Shown one piece after another: positions 1 through 5,902 of a stretch of 6,537 nucleotides of DNA (position 1 is the stretch's first letter; every line of letters begins with the position of its first letter). This stretch comes from an uncultured Bacilli bacterium (GTDB lineage: Bacteria; Bacillota_I; Bacilli_A; RF39; UBA660): positions 1 through 6,537 of the forward strand of contig CANQLF010000094.1 in the NCBI GenBank assembly GCA_947624635.1, read 5' to 3'. The notes beneath the pieces are model-generated. The model had not been told where the DNA came from and did not search any database. It saw only the letters and a program-made list of their open reading frames with translations. The translations under genes were made by a program, and so were the position numbers.

Positions 1-16
1 GAACTTTAATACTCTA

Positions 17-74
17 TGTAACATTTTTACTTAAAATTCGATTGTAATTTTGTAACATTTTCTTCTAAAATTCG
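17..74. repeat. Imperfect tandem direct repeat upstream of murD
   Basis: Two 24-bp copies at 17-40 and 51-74 match at 20 of 24 positions. Each begins TGTAACATTTT and ends AAAATTCG, and they differ only in the middle. The period is 34 bp, about three helical turns, so two protein dimers could sit on roughly the same DNA face. The second copy runs into the expected -35 region of the murD promoter. A regulator-binding role is inference; it could also be a leftover duplication in AT-rich DNA. Confidence 0.5.
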
Positions 75-83
75 CAATTTTAG
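65..83. promoter_or_regulatory. Palindrome overlapping the murD promoter, operator-like
   Basis: CTAAAATT (65-72) and AATTTTAG (76-83) form a perfect 8-bp inverted repeat around a 3-bp centre, CGC. It ends four bases before the putative -10 box and covers the -35 zone, the position a repressor operator would take. As RNA it would be a weak hairpin without a following U-run, so a terminator for an upstream gene is less likely. No cognate regulator is visible in the window. Confidence 0.4.
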
Positions 84-86
84 TAG

Positions 87-92
87 TATAAT
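87..92 (+). promoter_or_regulatory. Putative -10 box of the murD-eno-pilin promoter
   Basis: A perfect TATAAT lies 23 bases upstream of the murD ATG and would give a transcript start near 98-100, leaving a very short leader that holds just the AGGTGAT ribosome-binding site (101-107). There is no good -35: at 17-bp spacing the hexamer is TCTAAA. The promoter may therefore be weak or activator-dependent, which fits the repeats just upstream. Confidence 0.5.
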
Positions 93-114
93 TAATAATG
101 AGGTGATATTTATA

Positions 115-1464
115 ATGTTTGAAAACAAAAAGATATTTATACTTGGTATGGCAAGAAGTGGATATGAGGCTGCTAAGCTACTTTCTAAACATAATAATAA
201 AATACTAATCAACGATGGTAGTGATAAGCAAGATGAGTCACATATAGAAGAATTAAGAAAATTAGGAGTAAGTATAGTACTTGGGGAACATCCAGATGAT
301 ATACTAGATGAAAGCTATGATTATATTATAAAGAATCCAGGTATTAAAGATAATCATAAATATATAGAATTCGCTAAAAAGCATGGAATTAAAGTTATAA
401 ATGAAATGGAAATGGCTTATCACTTTTTACCGGATGATACTAAAATAATAGGTATTACAGGAACAAATGGTAAAACTACTACTACGACTTTAATATATGA
501 GATACTTAAGAAAGCTAATAAAAGTGTACACTTAGCTGGTAATATTGGTTATCCCTTTTCTTCTTTTATAGAAAAAATGAAGAAGGGTGATTATATAGTT
601 ACTGAAGTATCTATACAACAGCTTTTAAATTTAGATGACTTTAAAACAAATATAAGTGTTCTTACAAATTTATCCGAAGCTCATATAGATCATGTGGGAA
701 GTTATGAAAATTATATAAATTTAAAGAAAAAAATATTTGCTCATCACACTAAAAGTGATATTGCAATTATAAATGCTAATAATAGTGATGTAATGAAAAT
801 AACTAAAGATATTAATTCTACTAAAATTTATTTTTCAAGTACAAAAAATGATACGGATGCAAAAATAGAAAATGATGCAATTTATTATAAGAATGAAAAA
901 ATAATAGATTTATCAGATATAAAATTAGTTGGGATGCATAATTATGAAAACATAATGTGTGCGGTAGCTGCCACAAAAGAATTAGGTATTAGCAATGATG
1001 CAATAAAAGAAGTTTTAACAACTTTTACTGGTGTTGAGCATAGATTAGAATTTGTAAAAAGAATAAATGGAAGAGACTTCTATAATGATTCTAAAGCTAC
1101 GAATAATAAATCAACACAAATTGCTTTATCTGCATTTAATAATCCTACGATACTTTTATTAGGAGGACTTGATAGAGGACAAAGTTTTGAAGATTTGTAT
1201 GAATATATGAAAAATGTTAAATCTATTGTAACATTTGGCCAAACTAAAGAAAGAATAAAAGAATTTGCAGATAAGCATAATATAGATTGTACAGTAGTAG
1301 AAAACTTAGAAGAAGCGACAAATCTAGCGTATAATTTATCAGAAGAAGATGATATAATATTATTAAGTCCTGCGTGTGCATCGTGGGATCAATACAAAAG
1401 ATTTGAAGATAGAGGAGAAGAATTTAAAAAATTAGTAAATGAAATAGAGGAAGGTGCAAAATAA
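115..1464 (+). CDS. murD: UDP-N-acetylmuramoylalanine--D-glutamate ligase (MurD)
   Basis: MurD is a cytoplasmic Mur ligase that adds D-glutamate to UDP-MurNAc-L-Ala using ATP, the second amino-acid step of peptidoglycan precursor synthesis. The 449-residue product has the normal family length and three-domain order. An N-terminal Rossmann-like UDP-binding domain (IFILGMARSG) is followed by the ATP P-loop GITGTNGKTTT at residues 113-123. The central domain has E164/S166/Q169 in a variant of the usual ELSSFQL motif (here EVSIQQL), H190, and K204 at the position of the carbamylated lysine. The C-terminal domain has DSKATN (325-330), GGLDRG and LLSPACASWDQYKRFEDRGEEF. The ATG at 115 is preferred: AGGTGAT (101-107) lies just before it, and an in-frame GTG at 103 falls inside that ribosome-binding site. 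The stop overlaps the eno start by one base, implying translational coupling. MurD next to enolase is not the usual dcw cluster position. Confidence 0.96.
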   Translation: MFENKKIFILGMARSGYEAAKLLSKHNNKILINDGSDKQDESHIEELRKLGVSIVLGEHPDDILDESYDYIIKNPGIKDNHKYIEFAKKHGIKVINEMEMAYHFLPDDTKIIGITGTNGKTTTTTLIYEILKKANKSVHLAGNIGYPFSSFIEKMKKGDYIVTEVSIQQLLNLDDFKTNISVLTNLSEAHIDHVGSYENYINLKKKIFAHHTKSDIAIINANNSDVMKITKDINSTKIYFSSTKNDTDAKIENDAIYYKNEKIIDLSDIKLVGMHNYENIMCAVAATKELGISNDAIKEVLTTFTGVEHRLEFVKRINGRDFYNDSKATNNKSTQIALSAFNNPTILLLGGLDRGQSFEDLYEYMKNVKSIVTFGQTKERIKEFADKHNIDCTVVENLEEATNLAYNLSEEDDIILLSPACASWDQYKRFEDRGEEFKKLVNEIEEGAK

Positions 1465-2699
1465 TGAGTAAAATAAAAGATATTAAAGCAAGAGAAATAT
1501 TAGATTCAAGAGGAAATCCTACCGTAGAAGTAGATGTAATATTAGATAATGGAATAATGGGACGTGCTAGTGTTCCATCAGGTGCATCGACAGGTAGTAA
1601 GGAAGCTTTAGAACTTAGAGATGGTGGTGCTAGATATAATGGTAAAGGTGTATTAAAAGCTGTTAACAATGTAAATAATATAATTAAAAATGAACTAATT
1701 GGAATGGACGCATCTAACCAAAAAGAAATAGATTATAAAATGATTGAACTTGATGGTACTGAAAACAAAGAAAAATTAGGGGCAAATGCAATGCTTGGTG
1801 TATCACTTGCTACTCTTAAAGCAGCAGCTATAGATAATGGTAAACCACTATATAGATATATTGGAGAAGGTAGCACACTACCTAGACCAATGATGAATAT
1901 ATTAAATGGTGGAGCTCATGCAGATAATAATGTAGATTTCCAAGAATTTATGATAATGCCTAAAGCTGATACTTTTAGTGAAAGATTAAGAATAGGTGCA
2001 GAAGTATTTCATTCGCTTAAAAAAGTTTTAAACGAAAAAGGATATGCAACAGGTGTTGGTGATGAAGGAGGATTCGCTCCAAACTTAAGTTCAAATAAAG
2101 AAGCACTAGACCTAATTATAGAAGCAATAAAACGTGCAGGTTATACTCCAAAAAGTGACGTAGAATTAGCACTTGATGTTGCAGCAAGCGAATTATACGA
2201 TGAAGAAAATAATACGTATAATTTAAAAGGAGAAAATAAAACTTTAACATCTAAAGAATTAGTTGATTTCTATTCAGAATTAATTAATGAATATCCAATT
2301 ATCTCTATAGAAGATGGCCTTAATGAAACAGATTATGATGGATTTAAATACATGACTGAAAAATTAGGGGATAAACTTCAAATAGTTGGAGATGACTTAT
2401 TTGTAACTAATAAAAAATTATTACAAAAAGGAATAGATATGGGTATTGCTAATGCAATATTATTAAAAGTTAATCAAATTGGAACAGTAACCGAAACTTT
2501 AGAAACAATCGAACTAGCTAAATCTAATAACTATAAAACAATTATTTCACATAGAAGTGGTGAAACAGAAGATAATTATATTGCTGATTTTGCAGTTGGA
2601 CTTGATTTAGGACAAATTAAAACAGGTTCATTATCTAGAAGTGATAGAATTAGTAAATATAACGAACTACTTAGAATTGAAGAAGAATTAAATAAATAG
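1464..2699 (+). CDS. eno: Enolase (phosphopyruvate hydratase)
   Basis: Enolase interconverts 2-phosphoglycerate and phosphoenolpyruvate in glycolysis; it is a cytoplasmic, Mg-dependent enzyme. At 411 residues it is slightly shorter than the usual 425-435, mainly through small loop deletions, and it looks intact. The N-terminal signature AREILDSRGNPTVEVDV and the mobile loop SVPSGASTGSKEALELRD are present. E161 sits in DFQEF, E201 in GDEGGFAPN, and the metal ligands are D238 (ALDVAASE), E283 (EDGL) and D310 (GDDLF). The catalytic base is K335 (LLKVNQIGT), followed by SHRSGETED (362-370) and K386 in GQIKTGSLSRSDR. The ATG overlaps the murD stop (TAATG), and AAGGTG at 1451-1456 is the ribosome-binding site inside the murD end. 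Linkage to secG, rnr and smpB downstream is typical of Firmicutes; linkage to murD upstream is not. Confidence 0.97.
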   Translation: MSKIKDIKAREILDSRGNPTVEVDVILDNGIMGRASVPSGASTGSKEALELRDGGARYNGKGVLKAVNNVNNIIKNELIGMDASNQKEIDYKMIELDGTENKEKLGANAMLGVSLATLKAAAIDNGKPLYRYIGEGSTLPRPMMNILNGGAHADNNVDFQEFMIMPKADTFSERLRIGAEVFHSLKKVLNEKGYATGVGDEGGFAPNLSSNKEALDLIIEAIKRAGYTPKSDVELALDVAASELYDEENNTYNLKGENKTLTSKELVDFYSELINEYPIISIEDGLNETDYDGFKYMTEKLGDKLQIVGDDLFVTNKKLLQKGIDMGIANAILLKVNQIGTVTETLETIELAKSNNYKTIISHRSGETEDNYIADFAVGLDLGQIKTGSLSRSDRISKYNELLRIEEELNK

Positions 2700-2712
2700 T
2701 GAGGTGTTATAT

Positions 2713-3087
2713 ATGCCTAATAATAAAGGATTTACACTAGTAGAATTACTTGCTACGGTAACAATTATGGTACTTATAATATCTATAGCTATACCAACAA
2801 CAATGAAATATATAAGTAGAGGTAAAGAAGCACAATATAATCAAATTAAATCTGAAATCGAACAAGCTGCAGATAAGTATTATAGACAGCATAAAGATAA
2901 TGTTGGTGTAGCTATTTCACTAGACAAATTATTAAATGCAAATTTAATTGATGATCAATATGAAAGAAAAAATAACAAATTAGTTGATCCAAGAAATAAA
3001 GGCAAATGTTTAAGTGGTACTGTAAATATTACAAAAAATTCAAATAGAGTAGAATTTACATATAATGGGACAACTGGCTCTTGTTAA
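2713..3087 (+). CDS. Small type IV pilin-like protein with class III signal peptide
   Basis: The 124-residue product starts MPNNKGFTLVELLATVTIM, a textbook prepilin N-terminus. It has a short basic leader, a predicted prepilin-peptidase cut between G6 and F7, and a glutamate at mature position 5 (E11). One hydrophobic helix runs to about residue 29. The remainder is a small extracytoplasmic domain with a helical, charged stretch (35-62), a SLDKLLNANLID segment and a VDPRNKGKC motif like those of pseudopilins. Two cysteines, C99 and the very last residue C124, could form a disulfide-closed D-region loop. ComGC-like competence pseudopilins and type II secretion pseudopilins share these traits, so the exact role is unresolved. 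No prepilin peptidase or assembly ATPase is nearby. The start is the ATG behind GAGGTG (2701-2706), not the in-frame GTG at 2704, which lies inside that site. It begins 13 bases after the eno stop, so it is probably co-transcribed with eno. Confidence 0.85.
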   Translation: MPNNKGFTLVELLATVTIMVLIISIAIPTTMKYISRGKEAQYNQIKSEIEQAADKYYRQHKDNVGVAISLDKLLNANLIDDQYERKNNKLVDPRNKGKCLSGTVNITKNSNRVEFTYNGTTGSC

Positions 3088-3116
3088 ATTGTTAAGAAGC
3101 AGTGAACATCAAAATA

Positions 3117-3144
3117 TTGACATTTGTAAAAAAACTGCTATAAT
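3117..3144 (+). promoter_or_regulatory. Strong sigma-A type promoter with extended -10
   Basis: A perfect TTGACA at 3117-3122 is followed by a 16-bp spacer and a perfect TATAAT at 3139-3144, preceded by TGC (3136-3138), an extended -10. This is by far the best promoter in the window. The predicted start is at 3151-3152. Short inverted repeats flank it: AGCAGT (3098-3103) with ACTGCT (3134-3139), and AGTGA (3101-3105) with TCACT (3150-3154). These could be half-sites for a regulator or chance in AT-rich DNA. The promoter lies 30 bp past the pilin stop and 230 bp before secG. Confidence 0.8.
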
Positions 3145-3150
3145 AACAGT

Positions 3151-3334
3151 CACTTAGTTATTTTTTAACTAAGTATATATTCTATTATTCTACATTTCTG
3201 TTACTTAATAATCAAAATTAACAAATCAATTTTCTGTGTAAATACATTAATTTTATGAATAAAAACCAAAACTCCTTTCTATTTTTAAATTAAATGTATT
3301 TACCTAAAAAAGCAAATAAACATTTGCTTTTTTC
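3151..3334 (+). ncRNA. Predicted structured small RNA (or secG leader) with an anti-Shine-Dalgarno loop
   Basis: A strong promoter and an intrinsic terminator bracket about 183 nt with no plausible coding frame. The predicted RNA begins with a perfect 9-bp hairpin, ACTTAGTTA (3152-3160) with TAACTAAGT (3166-3174), loop TTTTT. A largely unpaired U/A-rich stretch follows (3175-3237). The second element is an 11-bp stem, GTAAATACATT (3238-3248) with AATGTATTTAC (3293-3303), extended by AATTT/AAATT (3249-3253 with 3287-3291) and possibly A-run/U-run pairing (3261-3265 with 3282-3286). Its apical region contains CTCCTTTCT (3272-3280), close to the 16S rRNA 3' tail. The terminator stem comes last. 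It does not look like 6S, SRP, RNase P or tmRNA. It could be a trans-acting sRNA, or the 5' leader of secG ended by attenuation; I cannot tell which. Confidence 0.6.
3306..3333 (+). terminator. Intrinsic terminator, perfect 12-bp stem, probably bidirectional
   Basis: AAAAAAGCAAAT (3306-3317) pairs perfectly with ATTTGCTTTTTT (3322-3333) around the loop AAAC, and the 3' arm supplies a six-T run. The A-run on the 5' side makes it symmetric, so it could stop transcription from either side. It ends the RNA from the 3117-3144 promoter and separates it from secG, whose ATG is 43 bases downstream. Confidence 0.85.
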
Positions 3335-3376
3335 ATATATTTATGATAGAGTATATAAGTGAAATGAGGGATTAAA

Positions 3377-3601
3377 ATGGAAATTGCATTAATGGTTGTA
3401 TCAATATTATTAATTGCCCTAGGTTTATTACAAAGTGGAAAAGCAGAAAGTGCATCAGGTGTTATTTCTGGTGGAGAATCTGATCTTTTTGCAAATAGAA
3501 AAGAACGTGGTGGAGAATTATTAATAAGTAGAATTACTTTTATACTTGGTATGGTATTCTTTATACTATCATTTATATTATCTAGTGGAATAATAAAATA
3601 A
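3377..3601 (+). CDS. secG: Preprotein translocase subunit SecG
   Basis: SecG is a small inner-membrane partner of SecY and SecE that assists SecA-driven protein export. The 74-residue product has the family's two-helix hairpin: a hydrophobic segment at about residues 3-20 with the LLQSGKAE turn, then a polar loop (SGVISGGESDLFANRKERGGELLISRIT), then a second helix at about 53-72. The loop matches the conserved SecG pattern of SGxISGG, LF and RG before the second helix, and length is normal. GAGGG (3366-3370) sits six bases before the ATG. No strong promoter of its own is visible. A TATGAT at 3342-3347 right after the upstream terminator is a weak -10 candidate without a properly spaced -35, so expression may rely on read-through from 3117-3144. 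Its position between enolase and RNase R is the standard Firmicutes arrangement. Confidence 0.95.
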   Translation: MEIALMVVSILLIALGLLQSGKAESASGVISGGESDLFANRKERGGELLISRITFILGMVFFILSFILSSGIIK

Positions 3602-3611
3602 AAAAAATATT

Positions 3612-3639
3612 AAAAAAGACTATATATTTAGTCTTTTTT
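3612..3639 (+). terminator. Intrinsic terminator after secG, probably bidirectional
   Basis: AAAAAAGACTA (3612-3622) pairs perfectly with TAGTCTTTTTT (3629-3639) around TATATT. The six-T run and the mirrored A-run give it the same design as the terminator before secG. It begins 10 bases after the secG stop and leaves 38 bases before the rnr ATG, so rnr needs its own promoter or read-through. Confidence 0.87.
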
Positions 3640-3643
3640 CTTT

Positions 3644-3649
3644 TATAAT
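3644..3649 (+). promoter_or_regulatory. Possible -10 box for rnr
   Basis: A perfect TATAAT lies immediately after the secG terminator and 28 bases before the rnr ATG. The -35 position falls inside the terminator hairpin (around 3621-3627, TATATAT) and is a poor match, so this may be weak or just AT-rich sequence. A start near 3656 would give a leader of roughly 20 nt ending in the AGGTGAT site. Confidence 0.35.
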
Positions 3650-3677
3650 ATATATGTAGGTAAAATAGGTGATTTTA

Positions 3678-5792
3678 ATGAGAGAAAAAATATTAGAAGT
3701 ATTAAAAAAAGAAGAAACATCTTTTGAATTTGGTAAACTTATTGATTTATTAGATATACATGATGATAAATCATTCAAAGAAGTAATATCAAGCTTAAAT
3801 GAGCTTGAAAATGATGGATTAGTATATAGAACTAAAAGAGAAAAATTTATGTATTTTCCATATTGTCATTTAAAACAGGGAAAATTAGATGTAAATAAAA
3901 AAGGATTTGGTTTTGTAACAACAGATAATGGTGATATTTATATTGATGAAAAAAATATAAATGGCGCTATACATGGAGATATAGTAAATGTAGAATTATT
4001 AACTGATGAATTTAATCCAAAACCAGAAGGTAAAATTGTTAAAATTGTTAAAAGAGAATTAAATAATTTAGTAGGTGAAGTTATAATAAAAAATAATAAG
4101 GGATATGTAATACTTGATGATGAAAAAATAAAACTTACTATTGAAATACCTAAAAATAGGTGTAAAACATTAGTTGATGGATATAAAGTTTTAGTTAAAT
4201 TAGATAAACCACTTAATAAAAATAATAAATACAAAGGAGAAATAATAAAAGTTATTGGACATAAAAATGATCCTGGTATGGATATAAAAGTTGAAGCTTA
4301 TAAACATGGTATTGAAGTTGAATTTAATGATGATGTTATTAAGGAACTTGATACTATTCCAACGGAAGTATTAAAAGAAGATTTAGAAGGTAGAAGAGAC
4401 TTAAGAAGCGAAATGATATTTACAATAGATGGGGATGATACAAAAGATATAGATGATGCAATAAGCATTAAACTAAAAGAAAATGGTAATTATGAACTTG
4501 GCGTACATATTGCAGATGTTACACATTATGTAAAAATGGAAAGTGAATTAAATAGAAGTGCATTAGATAGAGGTACTAGTTCATATTTAGCTGATACAGT
4601 TATACCAATGCTTCCACATAGATTATCTAATGGTATTTGTTCACTTAATCCTAATGAGGATAGACTAACAATGTCATGTGTTATGGAAATAGATAAAAAA
4701 GGTGAAATAGTGGATTACGATATATTTGAAAGTGTAATTCATTCAAGAAAACAAATGACTTATAATAATGTTAATAAAATATTAGAAGAAAATATTATTC
4801 CAGAAGGGTATGAGGAATTTGTTGATACTTTAAAATTGATGAAAGAATGTAGTGATATTGTAAGAAAAAATAAAATCAAAAGAGGATACATTGACTTTGG
4901 ACAAAATGAAATTAAAGTAATTCAAGATAAAGATGGAAAAGCAATTGATATTAAACCTAGAACTCGTGGCGTAGGAGAAAATTTAATAGAAGACTTTATG
5001 ATATGCGCAAATGAAACTGTTGCAACACATGTGTTCTATATGGATTTACCTTTCATATACCGTGTCCATGAAGAACCAGATGAAGAAAAAATTAGTGATT
5101 TTCTAAGATATATGGGAATTTTAGGTTATACACTTGGTGGAGATAGAAAGAAATTTACTCCAAAAAGAATTCAAGAAATATTAACATTTTTAGAGGATAA
5201 AAAAGAATATAAAATATTATCTAGAATGTTACTTAGATGCATGAAAAAAGCATTCTATTCTAAAGATAACATAGGTCACTTTGGACTTGCTAGTAAATGT
5301 TATACACATTTTACTTCACCAATTAGAAGATATCCAGATCTTACTGTACATAGAAGACTTAAAGAAATACTACACGGAAAAATAGATAATAGAACTAATT
5401 CATATTGGTCACAGGAACTTGTATATATCGCGGAACACTCATCGGAAAAAGAACGTGCGAGTGTTGAATGTGAAAGAGATGTAGATGACATGAAAATTGC
5501 TGAATATATGATGGATCATATTGGAGAACAATATAAAGGTATGATTTCATCAATAACAAATTTTGGAATGTTTGTAGAATTGGAAAATTTAATAGAAGGA
5601 TTAGTTCCATTTAGAAATATGAATGATGATCATTATAATTACGATGAAACATTAAAAATATTAAAAGGTGAAAGAACAGGTAAAATATATAAATTAGGTG
5701 ATGAAGTAGATATTGAAGTTGAGGCAGCTAGTAAAGAAGCAAAAACAATTGATTTTAAATTAGTTAAAGAAAAAGTATTGAAAAAATGCTAA
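3678..5792 (+). CDS. rnr: Ribonuclease R (3'-5' exoribonuclease)
   Basis: RNase R is a cytoplasmic processive hydrolytic 3'-5' exonuclease that degrades structured RNA, including defective mRNAs released by trans-translation. The 704-residue product has the full domain order. It begins with an N-terminal winged-helix domain (about 1-60) and two cold-shock OB domains (from KLDVNKKGFGFVTTDNGDIYID near residue 66, and a second about 130-190). The RNB catalytic domain (about 235-570) has D251, D257, D259 and D260 in TIDGDDTKDIDDA, matching the four metal-binding aspartates of the family, and HFTSPIRRYPDL (544-555). A C-terminal S1 domain (about 616-700) contains GMISSITNFGMFVELE. There is no long lysine-rich tail such as the E. 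coli enzyme has. The ATG at 3678 follows AGGTGAT (3667-3673); an in-frame GTG at 3669 is part of that site. Location directly upstream of smpB fits their joint role in ribosome rescue. Confidence 0.96.
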   Translation: MREKILEVLKKEETSFEFGKLIDLLDIHDDKSFKEVISSLNELENDGLVYRTKREKFMYFPYCHLKQGKLDVNKKGFGFVTTDNGDIYIDEKNINGAIHGDIVNVELLTDEFNPKPEGKIVKIVKRELNNLVGEVIIKNNKGYVILDDEKIKLTIEIPKNRCKTLVDGYKVLVKLDKPLNKNNKYKGEIIKVIGHKNDPGMDIKVEAYKHGIEVEFNDDVIKELDTIPTEVLKEDLEGRRDLRSEMIFTIDGDDTKDIDDAISIKLKENGNYELGVHIADVTHYVKMESELNRSALDRGTSSYLADTVIPMLPHRLSNGICSLNPNEDRLTMSCVMEIDKKGEIVDYDIFESVIHSRKQMTYNNVNKILEENIIPEGYEEFVDTLKLMKECSDIVRKNKIKRGYIDFGQNEIKVIQDKDGKAIDIKPRTRGVGENLIEDFMICANETVATHVFYMDLPFIYRVHEEPDEEKISDFLRYMGILGYTLGGDRKKFTPKRIQEILTFLEDKKEYKILSRMLLRCMKKAFYSKDNIGHFGLASKCYTHFTSPIRRYPDLTVHRRLKEILHGKIDNRTNSYWSQELVYIAEHSSEKERASVECERDVDDMKIAEYMMDHIGEQYKGMISSITNFGMFVELENLIEGLVPFRNMNDDHYNYDETLKILKGERTGKIYKLGDEVDIEVEAASKEAKTIDFKLVKEKVLKKC

Positions 5793-5816
5793 GTACACTT
5801 AGAAAAGTATATAAGT
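5789..5816. other. Palindrome at the rnr stop, possible weak hairpin
   Basis: CTAAGT (5789-5794) and ACTTAG (5797-5802) form a 14-bp palindrome spanning the rnr TAA. The same ACTTA can instead pair with TAAGT (5812-5816), which is followed by TTTT (5817-5820) and could act as a weak terminator. The remaining rnr-smpB spacer (to 5902) is AT-rich with several TATAAA-like boxes (for example 5861-5866) but no convincing -35, so I do not call a promoter there. Confidence 0.25.
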
Positions 5817-5902
5817 TTTTGGAAGTAAACATTAAATATTTATTCATCTGTAAATATAGTTATAAATAATACTATTAAAATAACAAGCTTGGAGGAATAA
5901 AC

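Noticed and set aside
27..212. Hydrophobic 61-codon minus-strand frame over the murD start
   Set aside because: Antisense to the conserved MurD N-terminal Rossmann motif and its promoter; hydrophobicity comes from complementing lysine- and glutamate-rich codons.
1424..1669. Open frame of about 81 codons on the minus strand across the murD-eno junction
   Set aside because: It is antisense to the conserved enolase N-terminus and to the MurD C-terminus, with no independent promoter or family resemblance.
3152..3174. Terminator of the murD-eno-pilin transcript
   Set aside because: The stem is perfect, but it starts exactly at the predicted +1 of the strong promoter and is followed by mixed ATATATTCT rather than a T-run, so a 5' stabilising hairpin fits better. 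A weak termination role cannot be excluded.
3151..3334. Identity as 6S RNA, SRP RNA, or RNase P RNA
   Set aside because: No 5'-3' closing stem with a central bubble as in 6S, no SRP tetraloop/GGAA region and no RNase P conserved cores; the element is two independent hairpins plus a terminator.
3151..3376. T-box or classical metabolite riboswitch upstream of secG
   Set aside because: There is no T-box AGGGUGGNACCGCG sequence, and I recognise no conserved core of the common riboswitches; the segment is too AT-rich for most of them.
3938..4234. Open frame of about 98 codons on the minus strand inside rnr
   Set aside because: It is antisense to conserved RNase R OB-domain sequence, has low-complexity hydrophobic composition expected from the complement of AT-rich lysine/asparagine codons, and has no ribosome-binding site that stands out.
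5300..5610. Two overlapping minus-strand open frames in the 3' part of rnr
   Set aside because: They are shadows of the conserved RNB and S1 regions and resemble no known protein.
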